Source of the DNA: Henriciella mobilis
Lineage (GTDB): Bacteria > Pseudomonadota > Alphaproteobacteria > Caulobacterales > Hyphomonadaceae
Assembly (NCBI RefSeq): GCF_003576315.1
Contig: NZ_QWFZ01000035.1
Location: forward strand, 1-64,000
Reading direction: 5' to 3'
Length of the DNA stretch: 64,000 nucleotides
A program made the translations under genes and the position numbers. Of this stretch, positions 1-9,213 are shown piece after piece; position 1 is the first letter of the stretch, and every line of letters starts with the position of its first letter. Below the pieces are notes generated by a model. That model was not told the DNA's origin. It saw only the letters and a program-made list of their open reading frames with translations, and did no database searches.

Positions 1-34
1 ATCCATCCCCGGAGTTTCCAACAGTCTGCACCAT

Positions 35-65
35 AAAAAATGGCCCGGCGCATTGCCGGGCCATT
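35..65 (-). terminator. Rho-independent terminator of the OmpA-family gene
   Basis: A perfect 11-bp inverted repeat (positions 39-49 and 55-65, 5-base loop, arm AATGGCCCGGC) lies just beyond the stop of the leftward OmpA-like gene. On the minus strand the hairpin is followed by a run of T (A35-40 on the plus strand), the classic intrinsic terminator layout. Nothing else is recognisable in the first 34 bases. Confidence 0.85.
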
Positions 66-92
66 CCTGTTTCTGGTTGTCGGATCGCCGTC

Positions 93-1298
93 CTAGCGGA
101 CGATGATCGTGACTTCCGAACGACGGTTCAGCGGCTCGCGAACACCGTCGCGCGTCGCCTTGGCGAGATCGTTCTCACCACGGCCTTCGGTCGAGATCAT
201 GTCAGACCCGATGCCACGCGACGTCAGTGCTGTTGCGACAGAAGCCGCACGGCGCTGCGACAGGCGGGCGTTGTAGGTCGCTGCACCCGAGGTGTCGGTG
301 TGACCAACAATCGTCACCGAGCCCGGGGCACAGTCTTCACGCGCCCGGATGTTGGCAACAGCCTGGTCGATCACGGCAGCCGCCTGGCTCGTCAGGTCGG
401 AGCTGTCCCACTCGAAGTAGACCACGAAGGCCTGGTTCAGCGTCGAGCAGGCTGCGACCGGCGCTTCCTCAACCTCTTCCGGCGGCGGCGGTGGCGGCGG
501 CGGAGGCGGTGGAGGCGGCGGCGGTGGCGGCGGCGGCGGTGGCGGAGGCGGCGGCGGTGGTGGTGGCGGCGGGGCGCCGAACTGGTACCGCAGACCAACC
601 GTCACGCTGTGATCGGTGTACTGGGCCTCATAGTTGACCGGGTTGGCGTTGTAATCGCGGCCAACGTACTGCAGATCGTCCGTCGTATAATACTTGTAGC
701 CAATATCGAGAATGAGCTGCTCGGTGATGTCGTAGCCAATCCCTGCAAGGAATTGATATGCCAGAACCGCATCTTCATCGCTGAAGCCGTTAACGGTCGA
801 CGTGTTGCCTCCAACATCTGCAGCGCGCAGGCTGAAAGCCTTTGCTTTCACTTGTGAGATGCCAACACCGGCGCCCACATATGGGTTGAATGACGACTCC
901 GGCATGAAGTCGTAGAGGCCGTTCACCATGAAGTCGATAACGGAAATCTTGCCGTCCGAACCCGGATCAAAGAACAGCGAAGCCGTATCAACCGGCGGGC
1001 CGCCATTGATCACGCCATCCGGATCAAGCGAGCCGGCACGCCAGCCAGCGACACCTTCAATACGGAAACCGTTTTCGAAACCGTAACCGATCCCCGCGCT
1101 GATGCCCGGAAGGCCACCATCCAGATCGGAGTCGCCTCCGAGGGAGTAAAGCGACCCCGGCTCAGCATCGTGATCCAGAGTGCCATCGAAAGTGTAGCCA
1201 AGATCAGCACGGCCATACCAGCCGTCCTGGGCGACTGCGACATTACCTGCCGACGCCATAGCGGCCGCAGCTGTCGCGCACATCAGAGTTCTTTTCAT
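93..1298 (-). CDS. OmpA-family outer membrane protein with polyproline linker
   Basis: This is a 401-residue outer-membrane beta-barrel protein that probably anchors the outer membrane to peptidoglycan. A signal peptide (MKRTLMCATAAAAMASAGNVAVAQ) is followed by a barrel of roughly 220 residues with OmpA-like strand patterns. Then come 31 consecutive prolines encoded at 480-572, an acidic EEVEE stretch, and a C-terminal OmpA/MotB-type domain with the GHTDTSG and LSQRRAASV motifs that bind peptidoglycan. An upstream in-frame ATG at 1304 exists, but the ribosome site AGAGGA abuts it and sits 6 bases from the ATG at 1298, so 1298 is preferred. The gene is monocistronic, with its own terminator at 35-65. 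The fold is certain; specific porin or adhesin roles are unknown. Confidence 0.93.
   Translation of the reverse strand: MKRTLMCATAAAAMASAGNVAVAQDGWYGRADLGYTFDGTLDHDAEPGSLYSLGGDSDLDGGLPGISAGIGYGFENGFRIEGVAGWRAGSLDPDGVINGGPPVDTASLFFDPGSDGKISVIDFMVNGLYDFMPESSFNPYVGAGVGISQVKAKAFSLRAADVGGNTSTVNGFSDEDAVLAYQFLAGIGYDITEQLILDIGYKYYTTDDLQYVGRDYNANPVNYEAQYTDHSVTVGLRYQFGAPPPPPPPPPPPPPPPPPPPPPPPPPPPPPPPEEVEEAPVAACSTLNQAFVVYFEWDSSDLTSQAAAVIDQAVANIRAREDCAPGSVTIVGHTDTSGAATYNARLSQRRAASVATALTSRGIGSDMISTEGRGENDLAKATRDGVREPLNRRSEVTIIVR
480..572 (-). repeat. Poly-proline codon tract (31 CCN codons)
   Basis: On the plus strand this is an unbroken GG-plus-variable-base triplet tract. In the gene's frame it is 31 successive proline codons with mixed third bases. 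The mixture of CCG, CCA and CCT argues for selection on the protein rather than simple replication slippage. Such a stretch is expected to stall ribosomes without elongation factor P. Confidence 0.9.
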
Positions 1299-1535
1299 AC
1301 TCATTCCTCTTTGTGAGCCGCATGAGCACCATTACTCACCGACCGCAGAGCTAACGGAGTGACCCGCATGGAATCGGTCTACAAAAGTTTTGTTCCGGAA
1401 GCGAGATGCGACGGGCAAGTCCGTTGGCTTCTTGTAGTTTTTTTTTGCTTGCGCTGCGTAAATGCAACAATTTTGGACAAATTTCGGACGAGTTTCGCGC
1501 AACGCACGAGCCGCTCTTCTGCGATGCCGGGGAAA

Positions 1536-1612
1536 TGGTACCGCCTTCCCGGTTTGAACGGGAGACCTCTAGATCCACAATCTAGCGCTCTAACCAACTG
1601 AGCTAAGGCGGC
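1536..1612 (-). tRNA. tRNA-His (anticodon GTG)
   Basis: The minus strand folds into a complete cloverleaf: acceptor GCCGCCT pairing with AGGCGGT, a D arm with AGTTGGTTA loop, anticodon stem CTAGA/TCTAG around loop TTGTGGA (anticodon GTG), T arm with TTCAAAC loop, and an encoded CCA at 1536-1538. The base before position 1 is T, so the G-1 that most bacteria encode is missing. The discriminator is A73 rather than C73. Both features are the known alphaproteobacterial variant of tRNA-His. It stands alone between the OmpA-like gene and the monooxygenase. Confidence 0.97.
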
Positions 1613-1686
1613 ACTCGCGCGTGACATACGCCGAGCAAGCAGCGCGTTCAAGACATTTTGCCCGGCTGTTGCAGTCGCCTGCAGGC

Positions 1687-3198
1687 TCACTGGGCCGCAA
1701 CGGGCGGCCTAAGCGAATCGTCGGACGTATCTTCGCTCTCCGACCGCCTCGACCTGAAGACGAGCACGCCGTCTTCCAGATTGGCATGCCTGAGGGCGAA
1801 TATGTCTTTCACATAATTCTGATGCAGACGCCAAGGCATGCGGTCGCCCTGTTTTGGCAGGTTCTCGCTGGCCCGCTGCACATAACCTGACGAGAAATCG
1901 AGCCATGGCTGGTCCCCCAAGGGTTCACCGGCTTCCGGACGAACCTCATCATAATCTTTCTTGTCCATGAAGCGTAGCAACCTGGTCGTGAAGTCGGCCG
2001 TGAGGTCGGCTTTCAGTGTCCAGGACGCATTCGTGTAACCGAACGTCGAAACCAGGTTTGGCACGTTCTCGAACATGATCCCGCGATAACCATGGATTTC
2101 GCCGGGCTGCACAGCCTGACCATCCACGACCAGATCGATCCCGCCGAGAAAATTCAGCTTCAGCCCCGTTGCCGTAACAATAATGTCGGCATCCAGGTGT
2201 TCGCCGCTTTTCAACTCGATCCCGTTCTCGCTGAATCGCTCAATGTGATCGGTCACGACCGATGCAGAGCCGGACTTCAAGGCCTGGAACAGGTCACCGT
2301 CGGGGACCAGACACAGGCGTTGATCCCATGGATTGTAGGTCGGTGTGAAATGAGTCTCGACGTCGAAATCGGGGCCCAGCTGTTCCTGCGCCATGTCGAG
2401 GATGCGCTTCTTGACTTTCGCCGGGCGCTTCCGGGCCATATTAAAAAAGAACATCTGGAACAGGATGTTACGCCAGCGGGTCACGCCATAAGCCCATTTT
2501 CCGGGCAGCCATTTGCGAAGCTGGATCGCCGTTGAATCCTCTGCCGGACGAGACACGACATAGGTGGGTGAACGCTGCAGCATTGTGACGTGTTCGGCGG
2601 TCTTTGCCATTTCCGGCACAAGCGTCACCGCTGTCGCGCCAGAGCCAATGACGACGACCTTCTTGCCGGCATAGTCGAGATCCTCCGGCCAGGCCTGAGG
2701 ATGAACGATCTGGCCGGAAAAGCTCTCCTCACCCGGGAAAGAGGGCCGGTGGCCACCCTCGTAGGAGTAGTAGCCCGCACAGGTGTAAAGGAAACTGCAG
2801 CTCAGCCTATGGATGACGCCCGAAACCGCATCTTCGGCCTCGATGGTCCAGGTCGCCGTTTCAGAATCCCAGCTTGCCCGCTTTACCAGATGGTTGAAGC
2901 GAATCTGCTTGTCGATACCGTTCTCGCGAGCCGTCTCGTTGATGTATCGCAGAATGGACGGACCATCCGCGATGGCCTTTCGTTCGGTCCACGGTTTGAA
3001 GATGTAGCCGAGGGTGAACATGTCGCTGTCGGACCGGATACCGGGATACCGAAAAAGGTCCCACGTCCCGCCGATGGCGTCTCGGCCTTCCAGGATGGCA
3101 TAGCTCTTTCCCGGACACTTTTCCTGCAGATGATAGGCCGCACCGATGCCTGACAGGCCGGCGCCGATTATCAGCACATCGAAATGTTCCTGTGTCAT
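1687..3198 (-). CDS. EthA-like FAD-dependent Baeyer-Villiger monooxygenase
   Basis: This 503-residue class B flavoprotein should insert oxygen into ketones or S-oxidise substrates using NADPH and O2. From the chosen start (MTQEHFDVLIIGAGLSG) it has the FAD Rossmann motif GAGLSG at 12-17, the Baeyer-Villiger fingerprint FSGQIVHPQAW (F-x-G-x3-H-x3-W) at 160-170, and the NADPH Rossmann motif GSGATA at 185-190. Stretches such as IGGTWDLFRYPGIRSDSDM and FGYTNASWTLKADL strongly recall mycobacterial EthA and relatives. An 18-residue upstream extension of the open frame (to 3252) has no signal or homology and was rejected. It stands alone and follows the RND operon on the same strand after about 80 bases, so co-transcription is possible. 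The physiological substrate is unknown. Confidence 0.9.
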   Translation of the reverse strand: MTQEHFDVLIIGAGLSGIGAAYHLQEKCPGKSYAILEGRDAIGGTWDLFRYPGIRSDSDMFTLGYIFKPWTERKAIADGPSILRYINETARENGIDKQIRFNHLVKRASWDSETATWTIEAEDAVSGVIHRLSCSFLYTCAGYYSYEGGHRPSFPGEESFSGQIVHPQAWPEDLDYAGKKVVVIGSGATAVTLVPEMAKTAEHVTMLQRSPTYVVSRPAEDSTAIQLRKWLPGKWAYGVTRWRNILFQMFFFNMARKRPAKVKKRILDMAQEQLGPDFDVETHFTPTYNPWDQRLCLVPDGDLFQALKSGSASVVTDHIERFSENGIELKSGEHLDADIIVTATGLKLNFLGGIDLVVDGQAVQPGEIHGYRGIMFENVPNLVSTFGYTNASWTLKADLTADFTTRLLRFMDKKDYDEVRPEAGEPLGDQPWLDFSSGYVQRASENLPKQGDRMPWRLHQNYVKDIFALRHANLEDGVLVFRSRRSESEDTSDDSLRPPVAAQ

Positions 3199-3278
3199 GC
3201 TCGCGATGAGAGCACGACCACTGCCCGTCTGTCTAGGTGACGCTCGCGTCAAGTTTAGCGGATTGTGCCGCCCGGGCG

Positions 3279-4712
3279 CTAATCTTGTCCCTGCGGTCCA
3301 GCCGAGACCGCACCCTGTTCAGGCCACGCGCCAAGGGCCCGGTAAAGCGCGATGATGTTGAGGTGTCGGACAAGTTCAGCCTGAATGAGCTGCTGGCGAG
3401 CGTTGTAATTGAGACGCTGCGAGTCAAGCACGGAGAGATAGTCATCGACCCCGACCTGGAACCGCTCCTGAGAAAGCTCCAGCGTGATCGATGTATCTTC
3501 AACCAGCCGCCCAAGCGCATCGACCCGCTCATCAATTGTCCGCGCCACCGCAAGCGCATCCGCTGTGTCCCGGAAGGCGGACTGGATCGCTTGCTCATAG
3601 CCGGCCACCGCGATGTCGCGGCGCGCCTGACTGACCTCAAGATTGGACTGTCTTGCGCCGGCGTCGAAGATCGGAAGCGAAATAGAGGGCCCGAAGCTCC
3701 AACCGGCCGTTCCGTCAAACAGATCGGTCAGGTCGCTCGACGCGTATCCGACTTGTCCGGTCAGTGAGATGACCGGAAAGAAAGCGGCCCGCGCTGCGGC
3801 GACATTCGCATTCGCCGCTAACAGCTGGCGCTCTGCCTGCTGCACGTCCGGCCGCTTGAGCAGCACCAGAGAGGACTGCGAAAGCGGAACGTCGCTGACC
3901 AGAGGTGCAGGCTTGAGCCGGGCCGCATCATACACCCCCTCGGGCAGGTCAGTCCCCACCACAAGGCGAAGTGCATTCAGGTCCTGATCCACCTGTGCAG
4001 CGAATTGGGCAACCTGGGCCCGCGCAGTCTCGACGCTGGCCGAGGCCCGGCGAACATCCAGCTCGGTCGCAACGCCAGCGTCAAACAGCTCACCTGTCAG
4101 CTCCAGCGATTCCGACTGCACATCGACCGTGTCTTCGGCCAGGGCGAGCAATGCCTTGTCGGCGGCCAGCTGCATCCAGAGTTCACCGACCGTCGCAGCA
4201 ATCGAGATTTTCGCAGCGCGTTCGCCTTCTTCGGTTGCGAGATAGGATTGCAGGGCTGCTTCATTGAGATTTTCGACCCGACCGAACAGGTCGAGTTCAT
4301 AAGCCGTGACGCCGATACTGGCGGATGCATTGTCACCAAACCCGGCACCGCCGGCATTGCCTGTTTCAAACGTACCGCCTTCCGTCACAGCGCCGCGTGC
4401 ATTGACGGCCGGCAGACGTTGGGCGCGTGAGACGCCGTACTGCGCGCGGGCGAGCTGCACATTGGCCGCCGCGATCCGCAGGTCGCGGTTTTCGTCGAGG
4501 GCGAGTTCAATCAGCTGGCGCAATTCTGGCGCGGTAAAAACGTCCTCCCAGACAACCGGTTCGACGGGTTCACCGTCCGGATCGGTGACCGGGAGCGCGG
4601 CCGGCACCGGCGCATCAGGCCGCTCATAGGGTTCGGTGACGGTCATGCAGCCCGAAAGGATCAGGGTGCCGCTTGCGACTGCCAGTAGGAGTGATTTCCG
4701 GTTCATGCTCAT
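3279..4712 (-). CDS. RND efflux outer-membrane channel lipoprotein (OprM/NodT type)
   Basis: A 477-residue TolC-like outer membrane factor that forms the exit duct of the adjacent tripartite pump. A lipoprotein signal ends in LILSGC with the lipidated Cys at residue 22. Two repeats of long alpha-helical hairpin sequence follow, rich in Ala, Gln and Leu (for example LARAQYGVSRAQRLPAVNARG and ANANVAAARAAFFPVISLTG), typical of this family at its usual length. The ATG at 4712 overlaps the pump's stop codon by four bases (ATGA), implying translational coupling. It is the last gene of the adaptor-pump-channel operon, reading leftwards. Confidence 0.94.
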   Translation of the reverse strand: MSMNRKSLLLAVASGTLILSGCMTVTEPYERPDAPVPAALPVTDPDGEPVEPVVWEDVFTAPELRQLIELALDENRDLRIAAANVQLARAQYGVSRAQRLPAVNARGAVTEGGTFETGNAGGAGFGDNASASIGVTAYELDLFGRVENLNEAALQSYLATEEGERAAKISIAATVGELWMQLAADKALLALAEDTVDVQSESLELTGELFDAGVATELDVRRASASVETARAQVAQFAAQVDQDLNALRLVVGTDLPEGVYDAARLKPAPLVSDVPLSQSSLVLLKRPDVQQAERQLLAANANVAAARAAFFPVISLTGQVGYASSDLTDLFDGTAGWSFGPSISLPIFDAGARQSNLEVSQARRDIAVAGYEQAIQSAFRDTADALAVARTIDERVDALGRLVEDTSITLELSQERFQVGVDDYLSVLDSQRLNYNARQQLIQAELVRHLNIIALYRALGAWPEQGAVSAGPQGQD

Positions 4713-7700
4713 GCCTCCGAAGGCTGCGCCTGTTTGAGCGGGCGCCCGCCTGCAAGTTTCCTGACTACAACGTAGAACATTGGCGCGAAGAACAAGCCCA
4801 ACAGAATTGCCGATATCAGGCCTCCGACAACGGCTGTGCCTACGGCGACACGTCCAGCTGCCCCTGCCCCTGTGCTGAGCGCAAGGGGCAGCACGCCGAA
4901 CCCGAAGGCAAAACTGGTCATCATGATGGGACGGAAGCGCATCCTCACCGCGCTCTTCACGGCTTCGACAAGCTCGGTGCCCTGACGCTCCAGATCGCGG
5001 GCAAACTCTACGATCAGGATGGCATTCTTGGAAGCAAGACCAATCGTCGTAAGCAGGGCCACCTGGAAGAAGATATCATTGTCGAGCCCACGCAGTTGCG
5101 CGGCAATGACTGCCCCCGCCACACCCAGAGGTGCAGTCAGCAGCACCGCAATCGGAACGATCCAGCTTTCATAAAGTGCCGCCAGGCAAAGGAAGACGAA
5201 CAGGATCGAGAGGATGTAGAGCATTGTCGACTGACTTCCGGCCTCCCGCTCCTGCGCACTGATGCCTGACCAGGCAAGATCAAAATTGCCGGGCAGCTGG
5301 TCGACGAGCGTCTCCATCTCCGTCATCGCGACACCCGAACTGACTCCCGGCGCCGCATTGCCCTGGATATTGACCGCTGACAGGCCATTGAATCGCTGAA
5401 GCTGCGGTGAGCCATAAGTCCATTCCGTCGAAACGATTTCCTCGACCGGCGTCATACCACCATTGCCGTTGCGCACGCGCCAGTCACCAAGATCATTCGG
5501 CTGCATACGGGATTCCGCCTCGCCCTGCACATAGACCCGCTTGATCCGGCCCCTGTCCAGGAAGTCGTTGACATAGCTGCCGCCAAAGGAGACCGAAAGA
5601 AGGTTGGTAATATCGGCAACTGAAATGCCGAGCGCCTGGGCTTTCTGATAGTCGATGTCGATCTTGAATTGCGGGCCATCGGCGAGGCCATTAGGCCGAA
5701 CCCCCGCGAGCTTCTGGTTCTGGCCGGCCATTCCAAGAAGTTGCCCCTGCGCCGCCATGAGCGCTTCGTGGCCTTCATTGCCTGCGTCCTGAAGATACAG
5801 GTCGAAACCAGCCGAATTCCCGAGCTCCGGGATCGGCGGCGGGACGATGGCGAACACCATGGCATCTGTGAACGAAGAGAAACTCCCCGTAACGGCGTTG
5901 GCTATCTCACTTGCGCCCTGTCCGGGTTCCGTCCGCTCAGACCATTCTTTCAGGGCGCCGAACGCGATGCCGTTATTCTGCCCTCGCCCAGCAAAGCTGA
6001 AACCAGCAAGTGTGAATATGCCTTCCATGCTGTCGCCGTGGGCATCGAAGTAGCGCTCGCGAACCTGGTCGACCACCTCGGCCGTGCGTTCCAGGCTGGC
6101 ATCAGCGGGAAGGCTGACGAGCGTGATGACGCGCCCCTGGTCCTCCTGAGGCAGGAAAGAGGTTGGCAGGCGGGAAAACCCGAACCCGACAAGGACCACG
6201 ATAACCGCGAAAACACCGACAAAGACCCAGCGACGGCGAATGATCCGGCTAACGACAGCTTCATAACCATCCCGCACTCGATTGAAGTTGCGGTTGAAGA
6301 AGGCTGCAGGTGCTCCCAACACGCCGCCCGGCTCGCCATGGCGGCCGCCTTTCAGGATCGTGGCGCAAAGCGCCGGAGAGAGAACAAGCGCAACCACCAC
6401 CGAAAGGGCCATGGCCGAGACAATCGTCACCGAGAACTGGCGATAGATCAGACCGGCCGATCCCGGGAAGAAGGCCATTGGCACGAAAACAGCCGACAGC
6501 ACCGTGGCAATGCCAACCAGGGCGCCGGTGATCTGCTTCATGGATTTTCTTGTTGCCTCACGCGGCCCAAGGCCGTCTTCCTCCATCACCCGTTCGACAT
6601 TCTCCACTACGACAATTGCGTCATCGACCAGCAGGCCGATGGCGAGCACCATTGCGAACATGGTGAGCGTGTTGATGGAGAAGCCAAGCGCAAGCAGCAC
6701 CACCATCGTCCCCAGCAGCACAACGGGAACCGCCATCATGGGGATGAAAGACGCGCGCAGGCTCTGCAGGAAGACGAGAATGACGATGAAGACGAGCACG
6801 ACGGCTTCCAGCAGCGTCTTCTGGACCTCATGGATCGACGTCTCGATGAAGGGTGTAGAGTCGACGGGAAAGGCATATTCGAGATCGGCGGGAAAGTTCG
6901 CCGACAGCTCTGCGACCCGCTGTTTGACCGCCTCGGCTGTATCCAGCGCATTTGCGCCGGTCGCCAGCGACACCGCGAAGCCGGATGCCGGCATGCCGTT
7001 GAAGCGGGCAACGAAGGAATAGTTTTCCGCGCCCATCTCGACCCGGCCGACATCTTCCAGCCGAACGGAACCACCTTCCGGCGTTGTCTTGATCAGCAGC
7101 TGACGGAATTCGTCTGGCGTCGACAGCAGGGACTGGACGGTGATCGTCGCATTGATCTCCTGTCCCTCGACGGCTGGCGTTCCACCAAGCGAGCCAGCCG
7201 AGACCTGCGTATTCTGCGCGCGGATCGCTGCGATCGCATCAGCGGCAACAAGATTGTACTGGAACAGCTTGTCAGGATCGAGCCAGATCCGCATGGAATA
7301 TTGCGAGCCGAAGAGCTGGACCTGACCAACACCATCGACCCGGCTGACCGGGTCATAAAGATTGCTTCGGATATAATCGCCGATGTCAGTCTGGTCGAAC
7401 GTCCCATTGGGCGAATACAGCGAGGTGATCATCAGAAAGCCGGTGCTGGCCTTGTTTACTGTCACACCCTGGCGCTGGACCGGCTCCGGCAGGAGCGGGG
7501 TCGCAAGAGACAGCCGGTTCTGGACCTGCACCTGAGCGATATCCGGGTCGGTGCCGGTCTCGAAGGTCAGCGTGATCTGACTGGTCCCCGCCGAGCTCGA
7601 CGTGGATGAGATGTAGTCGAGCCCGTCCAACCCCGTCATCTGTTGCTCGATGACTTGTGTGACGGAGTCCTCAACCGCCCTGGCCGAAGCGCCTGGATAG

Positions 7701-7843
7701 ACTGCGCTGACGCTGATCGTGGTGGGCGCAATGTCAGGATACTGGGCGACCGGAAGGACACGCAGGGCCATGACACCGCCCAGCATGATGACAATAGCGA
7801 TCACCCAGGCGAAGACCGGCCTGTCGATAAAGAAGTTTGCCAT
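4709..7843 (-). CDS. RND multidrug efflux pump, inner-membrane subunit (HAE1/AcrB family)
   Basis: A 1044-residue proton-driven drug exporter of the inner membrane with the standard family length. It begins MANFFIDRPVFAWVIAIVIM, as AcrB/MexB homologues do. It carries the TM4 acidic pair in LLVDDAIVVVENVERV and the TM10 lysine in ASKNAILIVEFARDL that make up the proton relay, with two large periplasmic porter loops between membrane segments 1-2 and 7-8. The adaptor gene ends 12 bases upstream and the channel gene overlaps its stop, so the three are one transcription unit. A TetR gene diverges at the head of the operon. The substrate range cannot be read from sequence. Confidence 0.96.
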   Translation of the reverse strand: MANFFIDRPVFAWVIAIVIMLGGVMALRVLPVAQYPDIAPTTISVSAVYPGASARAVEDSVTQVIEQQMTGLDGLDYISSTSSSAGTSQITLTFETGTDPDIAQVQVQNRLSLATPLLPEPVQRQGVTVNKASTGFLMITSLYSPNGTFDQTDIGDYIRSNLYDPVSRVDGVGQVQLFGSQYSMRIWLDPDKLFQYNLVAADAIAAIRAQNTQVSAGSLGGTPAVEGQEINATITVQSLLSTPDEFRQLLIKTTPEGGSVRLEDVGRVEMGAENYSFVARFNGMPASGFAVSLATGANALDTAEAVKQRVAELSANFPADLEYAFPVDSTPFIETSIHEVQKTLLEAVVLVFIVILVFLQSLRASFIPMMAVPVVLLGTMVVLLALGFSINTLTMFAMVLAIGLLVDDAIVVVENVERVMEEDGLGPREATRKSMKQITGALVGIATVLSAVFVPMAFFPGSAGLIYRQFSVTIVSAMALSVVVALVLSPALCATILKGGRHGEPGGVLGAPAAFFNRNFNRVRDGYEAVVSRIIRRRWVFVGVFAVIVVLVGFGFSRLPTSFLPQEDQGRVITLVSLPADASLERTAEVVDQVRERYFDAHGDSMEGIFTLAGFSFAGRGQNNGIAFGALKEWSERTEPGQGASEIANAVTGSFSSFTDAMVFAIVPPPIPELGNSAGFDLYLQDAGNEGHEALMAAQGQLLGMAGQNQKLAGVRPNGLADGPQFKIDIDYQKAQALGISVADITNLLSVSFGGSYVNDFLDRGRIKRVYVQGEAESRMQPNDLGDWRVRNGNGGMTPVEEIVSTEWTYGSPQLQRFNGLSAVNIQGNAAPGVSSGVAMTEMETLVDQLPGNFDLAWSGISAQEREAGSQSTMLYILSILFVFLCLAALYESWIVPIAVLLTAPLGVAGAVIAAQLRGLDNDIFFQVALLTTIGLASKNAILIVEFARDLERQGTELVEAVKSAVRMRFRPIMMTSFAFGFGVLPLALSTGAGAAGRVAVGTAVVGGLISAILLGLFFAPMFYVVVRKLAGGRPLKQAQPSEA

Positions 7844-7855
7844 GTCGCGGGTCCG

Positions 7856-9082
7856 CTATTCAGGGGTAACGCTCGAAGGAGCCACCTTCATTGATGCCAG
7901 GTTGCGCCCGGAAACCGAAGAATCCTGAACCGGCGTGCCCGCACGCAGTCTCTGAAAGCCGGAAACGATCAGTTTCTGGCCTGCTTCCACACCGGCAGTG
8001 ACGATCCAGTCGCTGCCTTCGGATTCCTGGATCGCCAGCATGACCTGCTGCGCCGTGCCATCATCTGCAACAATGTAGGCAAAAGGTTCACCCTTCGGCG
8101 TACGCTGAACGGCGCGCTGCGGGACGCGATAGACATCGTCGAGCGTCCCGGCAGAAAACTCGGCCTTCACGAACATGCCCGGCAGGATCAGGCCGTCCGG
8201 GTTGGGAACCTGGGCGCGGATGATCACCGTACCGGCTGCCTCATCAACGCTGACTTCGCTGAACTCAAGCGCGCCGCGATGCGGATAGGCCTGGCCATTT
8301 TCCAGCCGGACCGTCACCGGAACACCTGCATTCCCATCGCTGGAACGAATTCGCCCGGCTGCCACATCCTGGCGCCAGCGAAGCACTTCCGAACTTGACG
8401 CTGTCATGTCGACATAGATCGGGTCGAGCTGAAGAATCCGGGCGAGCTGCTGAGGCTGGTTGGCGGTAACAAGCGCGCCGGGCGTAACTGTTGAACGGCC
8501 GATACTGCCGTCGATCGGGGCCCGGATAGTCGTACGGGCAAGGTCAATGCGGGCCCGCTCAAGGGCTGCTTTCTGTATGCCGACTTCGGCCTCGGCTTGC
8601 TTGGCAGCAGCGTCAGCCTCGTCATAGGATTGCTGGCTGACAGCATTGATGTCGCTGAGCCGCTGGAAACGGCTAGCAGTCTGGCGGGCCGTCTCGGCCG
8701 TTGCTTGAGCCCGGGCAAGCGCTGCGCGGGCACTTTCCACCGACGCGACATATTCCGACCGGTCTATCTGGTAGAGCGCGTCGCCTTCGCTCACCTGCTG
8801 GCCTTCCGTGAACAGGCGCTTCTCGATCAGGCCGGAGACCTGCGGACGGATCTCGGCTTCGGCAAATGCGGTTGCGCGGGCGGGCAGAGACCGGACGCTC
8901 TCAACCGAAACCGACTCCAGCAAAATCGTTTCAACCGGAACCGCGGATGTCTGCATCTGTTGCGGGTTGGCCGTTTGAGCCGGCTCTCCCAACCCGCAGG
9001 CAGCCAGGAAAATGGCGCTGGCAAGTGCCGCCGCGGCAAGAACGCGGCGACCAGCGTAGAGGGAGGAAATCGTGGAGGCCAT
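7856..9082 (-). CDS. RND efflux periplasmic adaptor (membrane fusion protein)
   Basis: A 408-residue periplasmic adaptor that joins the RND pump to the outer-membrane channel. Its lipoprotein signal ends FLAAC with the acylated Cys at residue 29. Then follow the first half of a lipoyl domain (QVSGLIEKRLFTEGQQVSEGD), a long alpha-hairpin rich in Ala, Gln and Arg, the second lipoyl half (TIRAPIDGSIGRS), and the beta-barrel and membrane-proximal domains. The start MASTISSLY at 9082 has an AAGGA ribosome site; longer in-frame starts run into the intergenic control region and were rejected. It is the first gene of the leftward efflux operon, facing the TetR gene across 131 bases. Confidence 0.93.
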   Translation of the reverse strand: MASTISSLYAGRRVLAAAALASAIFLAACGLGEPAQTANPQQMQTSAVPVETILLESVSVESVRSLPARATAFAEAEIRPQVSGLIEKRLFTEGQQVSEGDALYQIDRSEYVASVESARAALARAQATAETARQTASRFQRLSDINAVSQQSYDEADAAAKQAEAEVGIQKAALERARIDLARTTIRAPIDGSIGRSTVTPGALVTANQPQQLARILQLDPIYVDMTASSSEVLRWRQDVAAGRIRSSDGNAGVPVTVRLENGQAYPHRGALEFSEVSVDEAAGTVIIRAQVPNPDGLILPGMFVKAEFSAGTLDDVYRVPQRAVQRTPKGEPFAYIVADDGTAQQVMLAIQESEGSDWIVTAGVEAGQKLIVSGFQRLRAGTPVQDSSVSGRNLASMKVAPSSVTPE

Positions 9083-9139
9083 TTTCGGTCCTTCTCGAGT
9101 CATGCCATGGGTATATGTCTTGATATTAGCATGACTTTG

Positions 9140-9161
9140 TATAATTAGAATGAACGCTCTA
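9140..9161. promoter_or_regulatory. Candidate promoter element and TetR operator between divergent efflux genes
   Basis: A perfect TATAAT hexamer (9140-9145, plus strand) is directly followed by an imperfect palindrome, TAGAATGAACGCTCTA (9146-9161), whose outer four bases on each side are exact inverted repeats and which matches its reverse complement at 10 of 16 positions. The site lies between the adaptor start and the TetR start, where an autoregulating repressor would bind. This is an inference from position and partial symmetry; a good -35 element is not evident. Confidence 0.3.
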
Positions 9162-9213
9162 TCTATTGTTGCGCCGCAGCAAGTCAAGGGGCGTCGATCG
9201 AGTTTGGAGTTAA

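Noticed and set aside
481-572. GGC/GGT/GGA triplet tract as a microsatellite or CRISPR-like repeat
   Set aside because: It is explained by 31 proline codons in the OmpA-family gene; there are no spacers.
5669-7609. A 646-codon open frame on the plus strand
   Set aside because: It is antisense to the RND pump gene, and its translation is rich in Arg, His, Asp and Gln with no domain.
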